A stretch of DNA of 64,000 nucleotides. Origin: Niveispirillum irakense DSM 11586 (GTDB lineage Bacteria > Pseudomonadota > Alphaproteobacteria > Azospirillales > Azospirillaceae). The stretch spans positions 980,517 through 1,044,516 of the forward strand of contig NZ_KE386933.1 of NCBI RefSeq assembly GCF_000429645.1, written 5' to 3'. This document shows positions 47,953-56,898 of this stretch, one piece after another; the stretch's first letter is position 1, and the number at the start of each line of letters is the position of its first letter. The notes beneath the pieces are model-generated. The model was given only the letters and a program-made list of their open reading frames with translations. It searched no databases and was not told the DNA's origin. The position numbers were made by a program, and so were the translations under genes.

Positions 47953-48693
47953 TCAGCCCTCCGTCCCGGTGTCACAGGATATGGTATCACCAATACGCTG
48001 AACCAAGGATGAAATCGCAGCACATCCGTCCAGCCAAATCGCCGGGGGAAAACGGTCCAGCCCCTCCCCCACATGCGGTGTGGCGCCGACCAGGATAGGC
48101 ACACAGCCGGTCCGATGCGCGATCTCCATATCCACATCGGCATCCCCAATAAACCAGACATCGGGGCCGGCTGGGATGGCGGACGGTGCCAGGGCCAGGG
48201 CGACCGGGGCCGGGTCAGGCTTGTCCGCGCTGGCATCGGTAGCGCCGATCAGGGCATCGAACAGGCCCGTCCAACCAAGGGCTTCGGCCTCTGCGCGCAG
48301 GAAACTGCCATTCTTGTTGCTGACGACACCCAGCCGGATGCCGCGGCCCGCCAGATCGCGCAGCATCGCCTCCGCCCCCGGCAGCACATCCATGTAATCC
48401 AGATGATGGGCCTTGAAATGGGCGTAGAAAATGTCGCGGGCCTTCTCCCAGTCTTGCCCGAAAATTTCCGGAAAACTGTCACGCAGGCTGCGCCGCACGC
48501 GACCATAGCTTTCCTCCAGCGTCCATTGCGGCAGGCCAAACGCAGCCAGCGCGGCGTTGATGGACGCATGGATGCAGCGCCAGTTGGTGATCAGCGTATT
48601 GTCCCAATCGAACAGGATCGCCTTGGGTAACCGGTCGAAAGGTGGCAGGGGCATATCCGCCAGGGTCGGCATGGGCATGGGTGCGTCTTTCAT
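47953..48693 (-). CDS. HAD-superfamily hydrolase
   Basis: 246 residues. HAD motifs: AILFDWDNTLITN (nucleophile Asp), GVVSNKNGSFLRAEAE (motif II), DKPDPAPVALAL (motif III Lys) and WFIGDADVDMEIAHRTG (motif IV acidic pair). A helical cap (SINAALAAFGLPQWTLEESYG ...) follows motif I, as in phosphoglycolate phosphatase-like enzymes. Substrate unknown. The ATG start overlaps the dat stop (ATGA). It belongs to the alphaproteobacterial group that sits between dat and hfq, where it is usually annotated as a HAD-type phosphatase. Confidence 0.86.
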   Translation of the reverse strand: MKDAPMPMPTLADMPLPPFDRLPKAILFDWDNTLITNWRCIHASINAALAAFGLPQWTLEESYGRVRRSLRDSFPEIFGQDWEKARDIFYAHFKAHHLDYMDVLPGAEAMLRDLAGRGIRLGVVSNKNGSFLRAEAEALGWTGLFDALIGATDASADKPDPAPVALALAPSAIPAGPDVWFIGDADVDMEIAHRTGCVPILVGATPHVGEGLDRFPPAIWLDGCAAISSLVQRIGDTISCDTGTEG

Positions 48694-49565
48694 ACGCCAC
48701 CTGCCCGCACAGGATCAGCCACACCACCATGGGCGAGATACATCTCGCGCACGCGTTTTGCCAGGGGGCCAGGCCGGCCATCGCCAATGGGCTGACCGTC
48801 AATCCGGGTCACCGGCAGGGCGATGGTGCCGGCACTGGTCATCAGGGCTTCGGCGGCATCCAGCGCCTCGGCCACAGTAAAGGCCCGTTCCTCGAACGCG
48901 ATGCCCTCTTGTGTGGCGCAGGCCAGAATGGTTTGCCGGGTAATGCCATTCAGGATGGCATGGCTAGCCGGACGGGTCACCAGCATGCCCTGTTTGGTCA
49001 CGATCCACGCATTGGACGAACAGCCCTCCGTGACAAAGCCATCTGGATCGACCTGCCAGCCTTCAAAGGCACCAGCCTGCACCGCCTGCTGCTTGCCCAG
49101 GGCCTGGGGCAACAGGGAGATGGATTTAATGTCGCGTCGCTGCCAGCGTATATCCGGCAGGGTAATGACCGCCACGCCCTTTTCCAGCGCGGAAGCCGGC
49201 TGAAAGCTGGTGCGGCGGCAGGTGATGACCAGGGTGGGCGTCGGCTCTGCCGGGAACTTGAAATCGCGGGGCGCCGGCCCCCGCGTGATCTGGATGTAGA
49301 GCAACGCATTGGCCGACCGGTTCCGGCGCACCACTTCACGCATGATCATACGCAGGGTTCGCGGCTTCACCGGCCAGGGAATGGAGAGTTCCTTCAGGGA
49401 GCGGGTCAGCCGGGCCAGATGCCCTTCCTCATCCATCAGCGTGCCGGCAATAACCGTCACCACCTCATAGACGCCATCGGCAAATTGGAAGCCACGATCC
49501 TCAATATGCACGCTCGCCGCAACGTGTGGGACGTAGCGGCCATTGACATAGGCGATTCGGGGCAT
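48690..49565 (-). CDS. dat: D-amino-acid transaminase, class IV PLP enzyme
   Basis: 291 residues from ATG at 49565; the open frame to 49628 adds 21 residues with no homology signal and no better ribosome site. A fold-type IV aminotransferase: IAYVNGRYVPHVAASVHIEDRGFQFADGVYEVV at the N-terminus, the PLP-Lys in DIKSISLLPQALGKQQAVQ and the phosphate loop in VTEGCSSNAWIV and AILNGITRQTIL. It interconverts D-alanine and D-glutamate via 2-oxoacids. The dat-hfq-hflX order next to ntrX-trkA is known in rhizobia and relatives, which supports the call. Combined with alr-dadA upstream, the window has two D-alanine routes. Confidence 0.9.
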   Translation of the reverse strand: MPRIAYVNGRYVPHVAASVHIEDRGFQFADGVYEVVTVIAGTLMDEEGHLARLTRSLKELSIPWPVKPRTLRMIMREVVRRNRSANALLYIQITRGPAPRDFKFPAEPTPTLVITCRRTSFQPASALEKGVAVITLPDIRWQRRDIKSISLLPQALGKQQAVQAGAFEGWQVDPDGFVTEGCSSNAWIVTKQGMLVTRPASHAILNGITRQTILACATQEGIAFEERAFTVAEALDAAEALMTSAGTIALPVTRIDGQPIGDGRPGPLAKRVREMYLAHGGVADPVRAGGV

Positions 49566-49910
49566 GGCAAGCGGGTTCCAGTGATTAAATATGGGCCAGA
49601 TGTCGCGCGTCCTGCCCCGTGTGGTCAAGGGGCGGAATTATATTCGTGGCATTTCCTCAAATGAGGCAACGCAAAAACTAAAAAGTAGAGATTTTATAAA
49701 AAAATCAATCAAAAGATGAAATGGTACTTACTCTCAACAGTGTTCACAATATACCAATATTAGATATATTCACATTTTCTTCCCGTCATGGCATGAAGGT
49801 GGGACATCTTTCCGCGTGTGCGGTTGATTGATCTAATTGAGAGATTTGAGACATGATCTTTGATTATAGATTGAATTGTTTTCATGAAAATTTCAGTATT
49901 AATATAATTA
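49566..49910. other. AT-rich intergenic patch between dat and the TPR-glycosyltransferase
   Basis: The last 290 bp are strikingly AT-rich (estimated well under 35% GC, against clearly over 60% for the genome). Runs such as AAAAAATCAATCAAAAGATG and long A/T tracts continue into the first coding bases of the next gene. No gene, repeat or terminator was identified. It likely carries the promoters for the divergent dat and glycosyltransferase genes. Confidence 0.6.
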
Positions 49911-51533
49911 ATGAATAATAAAATGAAAAACAATAGAAAATCAAAATCAATATATAATATTGGTCTGCGGGCACATCAGTCCGGAGATTTGGATCATGCA
50001 GCCAGCCTATATGCTCAGGTCCTGAATATGGAGGAGCCGGATGCCCTGGCATTACGGCTGACATTGAATAACCTAGCTGCCCTTTATATCGAAAAGGGTG
50101 AGTATGAGCAGGCGGGTGAACTGTTCTGTCGTCTGTTGGAGATGGACCCGGAAGATGTGGCAGGGCTCAATGGCATGGGCTTGGTTATACAGTCTAAGCG
50201 GGATTGGAACGGGGCTATAGCCTTTTTCAATCGCGCGATCATGTCAGCGCCGGATAGAGCTGACTTATACAGCAACCTTGGTATTTGTTTGACGTCTGCT
50301 GGCAGATTTGATGAAGCGCGCATTGCTTTGCAACAGGCTATACAACACCTTCCCAATGCTACTGGTTTCTTTAACCTTGGACGTCTTCACGAAAATACGG
50401 GAAATTTAGCAGAAGCGCTCTCATGTTACGATCAAGCACTTTTAAGTGATCGTGATATGTTTGTTGCCTTGCTTCAACGCGGCCTGATCTACCACGCCAT
50501 GGGTAAGGACACAGCAGCGATTATGGATCTTGAGCGGGCGCTGACGATCGACCCGAGCTCAGCAAAGGCTGCTTGGAATCTATCTATTTGTCTTCTTTCC
50601 GACGGCCGGTATGAGGAAGGATGGCGATTGTTTGAAGCGCGCTGGCAGGGCCATGGCGGTATGGCTGCAGCGAAACGCCGCTTTGCCGTCGGACAATGGG
50701 ATGGTGCGTGCGACCCCAAAGGCCGCCTTTTGATTCACACGGAGCAAGGGATCGGTGATGCCTTGCAGATGGCGCGATATATTCCACTGGCCAAGCAGGC
50801 ATTCCAGGGAGAAGTCGTGGTTGAGGCACAGGCGAGCCTCGTCCGGTTGCTGAAAAACAGCTTTGCAACCCAGGATATCCGGATTGTGGAGCGGGCCTCG
50901 GATTTTCCGGGCGGTGCAGGGTTGCCGCCCTTCACGACCCATGTCCCTCTTCTCAGCCTGCCCGGTCTCTTCGAAACCCAGCTTACCAGCATCCCTAATC
51001 TGGTTCCTTATCTACATCCATCGCCTGATCTACGCCATGATTGGGGAAAGCGTATTACGGCAGCGCGAGGCACGTTGCGTGTCGGCCTGGTCTGGCGGGG
51101 CAACCCCCAGCACTATAACGATATGAACAGGTCTATCCCCGCCGCCGCGCTGGAACCGCTGCTGTCGGTGCCGAAGGTTTCATGGTTTCTATTACAAAAA
51201 CATATGGTACCTGCGACAGCCGACATGCTGTCAGACCGCCCCGGCGTTACCGACCTTGGCCCTCTTCTGGATGATTTCGCAGATACGGCGGCGGCGCTGA
51301 CCCATCTGGATCTGGTTATCAGCGTCGATACTTCCGTTCTGCATCTGGCGGGAGCGTGCAAGCGACCGACCTGGGCACTGCTAGGCTGGCCCAATGACTG
51401 GCGCTGGCTGCGTGAGAGGAATTCCAGCCCCTGGTATCCAACAATGACCCTGTTCCGCCAACGCCAATCAGGTGATTGGGCGCCCGTTATTGATCAGGTT
51501 GAACGTAAATTGCGGCTGTTGACCAGCTTGTGA
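49911..51533 (+). CDS. TPR-containing glycosyltransferase, AT-rich 5' end
   Basis: 540 residues. N-terminus MNNKMKNNRKSKSIYNIGL is Lys/Asn-rich and coded by AT-rich codons unlike the neighbours; no ribosome site is evident before ATG 49911 or 49923. Tetratricopeptide repeats fill about residues 20-265 (AASLYAQVLNMEEPDALALR, LFCRLLEMDPEDVAGLNGMG, AIAFFNRAIMSAPDRADLYS, DLERALTIDPSSAKAAWNLS). The C-terminal glycosyltransferase part has LLIHTEQGIGDALQMARYI, VGLVWRGNPQHYNDMNRSIP and LVISVDTSVLHLAGACKRPTWALLGWPNDWRW. It is a paralogue of the protein at 14684-16024. It sits inside the ntr/hfq block, where it is not usual, so a transferred insertion is likely. Acceptor unknown. Confidence 0.8.
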   Translation: MNNKMKNNRKSKSIYNIGLRAHQSGDLDHAASLYAQVLNMEEPDALALRLTLNNLAALYIEKGEYEQAGELFCRLLEMDPEDVAGLNGMGLVIQSKRDWNGAIAFFNRAIMSAPDRADLYSNLGICLTSAGRFDEARIALQQAIQHLPNATGFFNLGRLHENTGNLAEALSCYDQALLSDRDMFVALLQRGLIYHAMGKDTAAIMDLERALTIDPSSAKAAWNLSICLLSDGRYEEGWRLFEARWQGHGGMAAAKRRFAVGQWDGACDPKGRLLIHTEQGIGDALQMARYIPLAKQAFQGEVVVEAQASLVRLLKNSFATQDIRIVERASDFPGGAGLPPFTTHVPLLSLPGLFETQLTSIPNLVPYLHPSPDLRHDWGKRITAARGTLRVGLVWRGNPQHYNDMNRSIPAAALEPLLSVPKVSWFLLQKHMVPATADMLSDRPGVTDLGPLLDDFADTAAALTHLDLVISVDTSVLHLAGACKRPTWALLGWPNDWRWLRERNSSPWYPTMTLFRQRQSGDWAPVIDQVERKLRLLTSL

Positions 51534-51542
51534 CCAGCCCGG

Positions 51543-52919
51543 TCAGAAAAATTCAAGTCGCACGGCGAACATCTTCTCTACCTTCTTCACCTGCCCTACC
51601 TCTGCCAGGATGATCACCCGGTCATTGGGCTTGATGACGGTGGAGGGCCGGGGAATGATCACTTCCTGCCCGCGCACGATGGCCCCGACGATGATACCGT
51701 CAGGCATGCGGATATCCTTCAGCGGCATGTTGATCAGGGTAGAGGTTTCCAACGCCTCTGCCTCGATCACCTCGGCAAAATTCTCGCGTAGGGAATGTAC
51801 CGACTTGATGCGGCCCCGCCGCACATGCTGCAGGATGGATGAGACGGTGATGGAGCGAGGGCTGACCACGGCATCGATGCCCAGCGGCTGGACCAGTGGC
51901 TGATATGTCGTCTTGTTGATCAGGGTGATGGCGCGCTGACAGCCATGGCGCTTGGCCAGCAGACTGGAGAGGATATTGCCCTCGTCATTGTTGGAGACGG
52001 CGACCACGGTTTCCGAGGCGCTGACATTGGCTTCCTCCAGGATCGCCGGGTCCAGGCCGTCCCCATGCAGCACCATGGTGCGCTTCAACTTCTGTGCCAC
52101 CTGGGTGGCACGACGGCGGTCGATTTCGATGATCCGGGCCGAGACGCCGGGATGCTGGGCTTCAATCTCTTCCGCCAGACACAGGCCGATATTACCACCG
52201 CCAACGATGATAACCCGGCGGGCCTCCCGTTCCTCATGCCCGAAAGCGGCCATGGCACGCTGGACATGCTTTGTATCGGCAACGAAATAAACCTCATCAC
52301 CCGCCAGCATCTGATCATTGCCGCTGGGAATGAACTGCTGGTCGCCACGAATGATGGCGACTACTTCGATGGAGAGATCAGGGAACAGGCCGGTGAGCTG
52401 GCGCAGAGGCGTGTTGATGATCGGGCAATTCTGGGAGCAGACAACGCCGATCACCCGCACCAACCCATCCGCCAGCGGGATCATGTCGAAGGCGCCAGGC
52501 ACCTGCAAGCGGCGGGAAACTGCCCGCGCCACCTCGATCTCCGGCGAGATGATCACGTCGATTGGCATATGCTCGCGGGAGAACAGGTCGGCCCAGATCG
52601 GCTGTAGATAGGATTGGTGGCGAACGCGGGCGATCTTGGTCGGCACATTGAACAGGCTGTTGGCCACCTGACAGGCAACCATGTTCACTTCGTCAGCCAG
52701 CGTCACCGCAATCAGCATGTCGGCATCGGCCGCACCCGCCGCTTCCAGCACATTCGGATGGGAGGCAAAGCCAACCATTGCCTGTACTTCCAGCGTGTCG
52801 CTGATCTTTTGGATCAGCTCCGGCGACTGGTCGATGACGGTGACGTGGTTGCCTTCCGACGCCAGATATCGGGCGATGTTGGAGCCAACCTGACCGGCGC
52901 CGCAGACGATGACCTTCAT
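51543..52919 (-). CDS. trkA: Trk system potassium uptake regulator TrkA
   Basis: 458 residues: two repeats, each an NAD-binding TrkA_N (RCK) domain (MKVIVCGAGQVGSNIARYLA; RRVIIVGGGNIGLCLAEEIE) followed by TrkA_C (residues about 140-225 and 370-455). TrkA is the peripheral cytoplasmic subunit that gates TrkH/TrkG potassium channels in response to NAD/ATP. The channel gene is not in this window. It lies 7 bp downstream of ntrX in the same direction, as in many alphaproteobacteria, so it is probably part of the ntrYX operon. Confidence 0.96.
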   Translation of the reverse strand: MKVIVCGAGQVGSNIARYLASEGNHVTVIDQSPELIQKISDTLEVQAMVGFASHPNVLEAAGAADADMLIAVTLADEVNMVACQVANSLFNVPTKIARVRHQSYLQPIWADLFSREHMPIDVIISPEIEVARAVSRRLQVPGAFDMIPLADGLVRVIGVVCSQNCPIINTPLRQLTGLFPDLSIEVVAIIRGDQQFIPSGNDQMLAGDEVYFVADTKHVQRAMAAFGHEEREARRVIIVGGGNIGLCLAEEIEAQHPGVSARIIEIDRRRATQVAQKLKRTMVLHGDGLDPAILEEANVSASETVVAVSNNDEGNILSSLLAKRHGCQRAITLINKTTYQPLVQPLGIDAVVSPRSITVSSILQHVRRGRIKSVHSLRENFAEVIEAEALETSTLINMPLKDIRMPDGIIVGAIVRGQEVIIPRPSTVIKPNDRVIILAEVGQVKKVEKMFAVRLEFF

Positions 52920-52926
52920 GGCCCTG

Positions 52927-54330
52927 TCACTCCATGGTCAGCTTGGCACCCTTGTCGGTGCCATGGACGCCCAGGGATTTCAGCTTGCGATGCAACGCCG
53001 ACCGTTCCATGCCGACAAAGCTGGCGGTGCGGGAGATATTGCCGCCGAAACGGGTGACCTGGGCCAGCAGATATTCCCGCTCGAACACTTCCCGCGCTTC
53101 ACGCAGGGGCAGGCCCATAATCTCCCCGCCCTTCTCCCATTTCAGCACGGTGGGGGTGATGGCGCCGATTTCCGGCGGCAGCATATCGGCACGGATCGGC
53201 TCGGCCGGATCACCGGCCACCATGATCAGCAGCCATTCCACCGTATTGCGGAGTTGGCGGACATTACCCGGCCACTCATAGGCCTGAAGGGCCGCCATTG
53301 CATCTTCGCCGAAGACGCGTAACGGCAGGCCGGCGGATTCCGCTGTGCGCTGCATGAAATGGCGTGCCAGCAGGGGGATATCCTCCCGCCGTTCCCGCAA
53401 AGCCGGCATTTTCAGCGGCACGACCGACAGGCGGTAGAACAGATCCTGACGGAAGCGGCCCTGCTCAATCTCCGCCGTCAGGTCGCGGTTGGTGCTGGCA
53501 ATGACACGAACATCCACTTCCACCCGGGAGGTGCCGCCCACCCGCTCAAATGTCTGCTCCTGCAGCACGCGGACAATCTTGCCCTGGGTTTCCAGGGGCA
53601 TATCGGCCACTTCATCCAGGTACAGCGTGCCGCCATGGGCCTGCTCGAACGTGCCGACCTTGCGGCCGCCCCCTTCCACGGCATGTTCAGTGCCGAAAAG
53701 CTCCACCTCCAGCCGGTCAGGCCGCATGGTGGCGCAGTTCAGCGCCACGAACGGCCCTTCCGCCCGGCGGGACCGGGTGTGCAGCATGCGGGCGACCACT
53801 TCCTTGCCGCTGCCCGGCGGGCCGGAAATCAGCACGCGGCTGCCCGTAGGGGCCACCTTTTCCACCGAATGGCGCAACTGGTTGACCTGCAGGGACCGGC
53901 CGATCAGGTCCACATCCACGCCGGTGCGCAGGCGCAACTCCCGATTTTCCCGGCGCAGCCTTGCCGCCTCAATGGCGCGTTCCACCAGCAGCAGCAGCCG
54001 GTCGGCCTTGAAGGGCTTTTCAATGAAGTCATAAGCGCCGGATTTGATGGCCGACACCGCCGTCTCGATATTGCCGTGACCGGATATCATCACCACCGGC
54101 ACGTCGGGATGGTCGCGCTTCAATTCCGCAAGGATCTGCAATCCGTCCAGCCGGCTGCCCTGAAGCCAGATATCCAGAATGACCAGACTGGGCCGCCGCG
54201 CCGCCACAGCGGCCAGTGCCTGATCGGCGTCCGCCGCCTCCCGCGTCTTCATGCCTTCATCGTCAAGGATGCCGGCGATCAGCATGCGGATATCGGCCTC
54301 GTCATCGACGATGAGAATATCGTGCGCCAT
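52927..54330 (-). CDS. ntrX: Nitrogen assimilation response regulator NtrX, GAFTGA missing
   Basis: 467 residues from ATG at 54330. Receiver domain with phospho-Asp in LVILDIWLQGSRLDG, AAA+ domain with Walker A ISGPPGSGKEVVARML and Walker B LYLDEVADMPLE, and a Fis-type helix-turn-helix (GGNISRTASFVGMERSALHRKL). The L1 loop that contacts sigma-54 should read GAFTGA; here, in ELFGTEHAVEGGGRKVGTFEQA, it is absent, so it probably does not work as a classical sigma-54 activator. This is described for other alphaproteobacterial NtrX proteins. Pairs with NtrY, 28 bp upstream; controls nitrogen, redox and envelope genes in relatives. Confidence 0.94.
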   Translation of the reverse strand: MAHDILIVDDEADIRMLIAGILDDEGMKTREAADADQALAAVAARRPSLVILDIWLQGSRLDGLQILAELKRDHPDVPVVMISGHGNIETAVSAIKSGAYDFIEKPFKADRLLLLVERAIEAARLRRENRELRLRTGVDVDLIGRSLQVNQLRHSVEKVAPTGSRVLISGPPGSGKEVVARMLHTRSRRAEGPFVALNCATMRPDRLEVELFGTEHAVEGGGRKVGTFEQAHGGTLYLDEVADMPLETQGKIVRVLQEQTFERVGGTSRVEVDVRVIASTNRDLTAEIEQGRFRQDLFYRLSVVPLKMPALRERREDIPLLARHFMQRTAESAGLPLRVFGEDAMAALQAYEWPGNVRQLRNTVEWLLIMVAGDPAEPIRADMLPPEIGAITPTVLKWEKGGEIMGLPLREAREVFEREYLLAQVTRFGGNISRTASFVGMERSALHRKLKSLGVHGTDKGAKLTME

Positions 54331-54358
54331 CTCAATCAATCCTTCCGCAACAAGGCGG

Positions 54359-56662
54359 TCATCGGGTCACTGGATCATTGGGACCGGCACCCGGCGCGGC
54401 CGATGCCGTGCTGGGCTGGATGGTGCGCGGCAACAGCAGGGTCACCCGGGCGCCACCGCCCGGCCGATCCTCCAGCAGCAGCGCGCCACCGTGGTCTTCC
54501 ATGATCTTCTTCACAATTGCCAACCCCAGGCCGGTGCCTTTGGCCCGGGTGGTGACATAGGGTTCGGTCAGCCGGTCACGTTCCTCCGTGGTCGGCAGAC
54601 CTTTGCCATTATCCTCCACCGTCAGCCGCACATGGTCATCCTCGACCTTGATACGGGCGGTAATATGCCCCGGCACCTTTTCGGCACCGGCGGGCGTGTC
54701 CTCCAACCTGCCTTCGATTGCCTCGCCGGCATTCTTCAGCAGGTTGGTCAATGCTTGGCCGATCTGCCGGCTGTCACAGGTGACCAGCAGCGGATCGGAC
54801 GGCAAATCAGTATCAAATTTGATTGCCGGATAGGCTGATGCCTGCAGCACCACCGCCTGCCGGCAAAGATCCTGCATCGCGGTCGGCTTCATCACCGGCT
54901 GTGGCATGCGGGCGAACGCGGAGAATTCATCCACCATCCGGCCAATATCATCGACATGCCGGACGATCGTGTCGGTCATGGCGCGGAACGTCTCCGGATC
55001 GCTGGTAATCTCCTTCAGATATTTCCGGCGCAGGCGTTCGGCTGAAAGCTGGATGGGCGTCAGCGGGTTCTTGATCTCATGCGCGATACGGCGGGCCACA
55101 TCGGCCCAGGCGGCCTTGCGCTGGGCGGACAGCAATTCCGACACATCGTCGAACGTAACCACAAAGCCCTTGATCTCGCCCCCGACAATTTCTGCCGCCA
55201 CCCGTACCAGCAGGGTGCGATGCTGGCCGGCACGACGCAACTGAACCTGGCTTTCCACCTGACGCCCGGCACGGCGACGGATGTTGGCCATCAGTTCGGC
55301 CATTTCCGGCGCCACTTCCAGCAGGTCACGGCCGATCAGGGAGGCAGGATCACCCACGCCCAGCAACTCTGCCGCCGACAGGTTAGGCAGGTTGATGCGC
55401 CCTTGATGGTCCAGGCCCAGCACACCGGCGGATACGCCAGTCAGCACGGCCTCGGTGAAGCGGCGGCGCAAGTCCAACTGACGGTTGGCCTCGACCAGTT
55501 CGGTTCGCTGGCTTTCCAACTGGCTGGTCATGCGGTTGAAGGCACGGGAGAGCGATGCCAGTTCGTCCACCGGCTCCACCGCGCTGTCCGGCACACGCGC
55601 GGTCAAGTCACCAGCCCGGATACGGTCGGCGGCAGCGATCAGCGCCCCGATGGGGGCCACCAGATATGTCGCGAAATTCAATCCCATCCAGATGGCGGAC
55701 AGCAGCAGCAGCACAGCGATGCCGACAAAGATCACTGTCATGCGCGCCTGCAGGCCAAAGCGCTGGCCTTCCATCTGCCGGTATTCCTGGACCGCGCTCT
55801 GCGTCGTGTCCATATGCTCCAGCACCCGGCTTTCCACCGGACGGCCAACGAACAGGAACCGGTCAAAATCGGCATCAAGCTGGATGATCGCATTCACCCG
55901 GTTGCCGCTTTCGCTGACGATCAGCACTACCTCACCCTTGCGGGCGCGTTCCAGGTCGTTGGTGTCAACCGTTGTGAAATCGAACGCGAAACCCAGGCCG
56001 AACACGGCATCCACCCGGCCCGTGCCATCAAAGATCACTGCTTCGGTCACCGACCGCTGCAGGGCCTGCATCTGGAAGAATTGACGGAAACGTGGCGGGT
56101 CCCAATAGAGTGAAGGCGGCAGGCGGGCCAGATCGTTGCGCATCACCTCCGCATCGCGAGACAGCGTCTGCTGATGTTCCTTCAGATAACCTTCGGCAAC
56201 GGCCAGGGACTCGTTCACCACCAGCCGCACCCGGTCGCTGAACCAGCTTTGCAGGCCGACATAGAAGAACAGGGCCGAGAAGATGGCCATGATGATAGCC
56301 GGCAGCACCGCCAGAAGCGAGAAGACGGCGATCAGGCGCATATGCAGCCGCGAGCCCGCCATGCCGCGCCGCCGCTCAACCCACAGCGCCACAATGCGCC
56401 GGGCAACCACCGCACCCAGCAGCAGCAGCAGCACACCATCCAGCGTCAGCAGCAGGGTGACCGTGTTCTGGTCCGACCCGACGGGCAGCGCTTCTGTCAG
56501 TGCGGCATAGGTGGCGGCGCCGGCGGCAATGGCGGCCAGGGTCAGCAGCACCGCCAGGAATGCTGACAAATGCCTGCCCTGCGACCAGCCCACCAGTTGG
56601 CGCCAGAGATGCGTCATCCGGGAGGTTGGCACGTCACTGGAACCGGGTGTCGTCACACTCAT
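54359..56662 (-). CDS. ntrY: Nitrogen-responsive sensor histidine kinase NtrY
   Basis: 767 residues. Three N-terminal membrane helices (about residues 35-56, 75-95, 115-140) and a further one near residue 310 frame a periplasmic sensor region (about 145-300); a HAMP domain (about 335-390), PAS domain (about 400-500) and the kinase core follow. H-box: RRIAHEIKNPLTPIQLSAERL; N-box LTNLLKNAGEAIEGR; G-boxes VEDNGKGLP and TRAKGTGLGLAIVKKIMEDHGG. It phosphorylates NtrX. ATG at 56662. A terminator behind ntrC and 236 bp of non-coding DNA upstream show that ntrYX has its own promoter, separate from dusB-ntrBC. Confidence 0.95.
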   Translation of the reverse strand: MSVTTPGSSDVPTSRMTHLWRQLVGWSQGRHLSAFLAVLLTLAAIAAGAATYAALTEALPVGSDQNTVTLLLTLDGVLLLLLGAVVARRIVALWVERRRGMAGSRLHMRLIAVFSLLAVLPAIIMAIFSALFFYVGLQSWFSDRVRLVVNESLAVAEGYLKEHQQTLSRDAEVMRNDLARLPPSLYWDPPRFRQFFQMQALQRSVTEAVIFDGTGRVDAVFGLGFAFDFTTVDTNDLERARKGEVVLIVSESGNRVNAIIQLDADFDRFLFVGRPVESRVLEHMDTTQSAVQEYRQMEGQRFGLQARMTVIFVGIAVLLLLSAIWMGLNFATYLVAPIGALIAAADRIRAGDLTARVPDSAVEPVDELASLSRAFNRMTSQLESQRTELVEANRQLDLRRRFTEAVLTGVSAGVLGLDHQGRINLPNLSAAELLGVGDPASLIGRDLLEVAPEMAELMANIRRRAGRQVESQVQLRRAGQHRTLLVRVAAEIVGGEIKGFVVTFDDVSELLSAQRKAAWADVARRIAHEIKNPLTPIQLSAERLRRKYLKEITSDPETFRAMTDTIVRHVDDIGRMVDEFSAFARMPQPVMKPTAMQDLCRQAVVLQASAYPAIKFDTDLPSDPLLVTCDSRQIGQALTNLLKNAGEAIEGRLEDTPAGAEKVPGHITARIKVEDDHVRLTVEDNGKGLPTTEERDRLTEPYVTTRAKGTGLGLAIVKKIMEDHGGALLLEDRPGGGARVTLLLPRTIQPSTASAAPGAGPNDPVTR

Positions 56663-56864
56663 ACCCGGGCCCCTTGAAGGGCTGGCACATGGACGATCAT
56701 GACCAGGATCGGGTGAAGCAATCCGCTACCTTGTGGCTTGAAGGAGTGAAGGCCCGGTTCGGCCGGCGGCAGGGTTCGATCCCGACCGCCAACAGAACTG
56801 TTACCAGAAAGCTACACCCTGCGCCACAGGGCAACGTGATAAAGCTGCAACAGAAGCAAAGGGG

Positions 56865-56895
56865 AAAAAGGGCGGCATCCGACGGGAGCCGCCCC
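56865..56895 (-). terminator. Rho-independent terminator of ntrC
   Basis: On the minus strand GGGCGGC (56888-56894) pairs with GCCGCCC (56870-56876) over an 11-nt loop and is followed by TTTTT. It starts 5 bp after the ntrC stop and separates ntrBC from ntrYX. Confidence 0.87.
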
Positions 56896-56898
56896 CTG

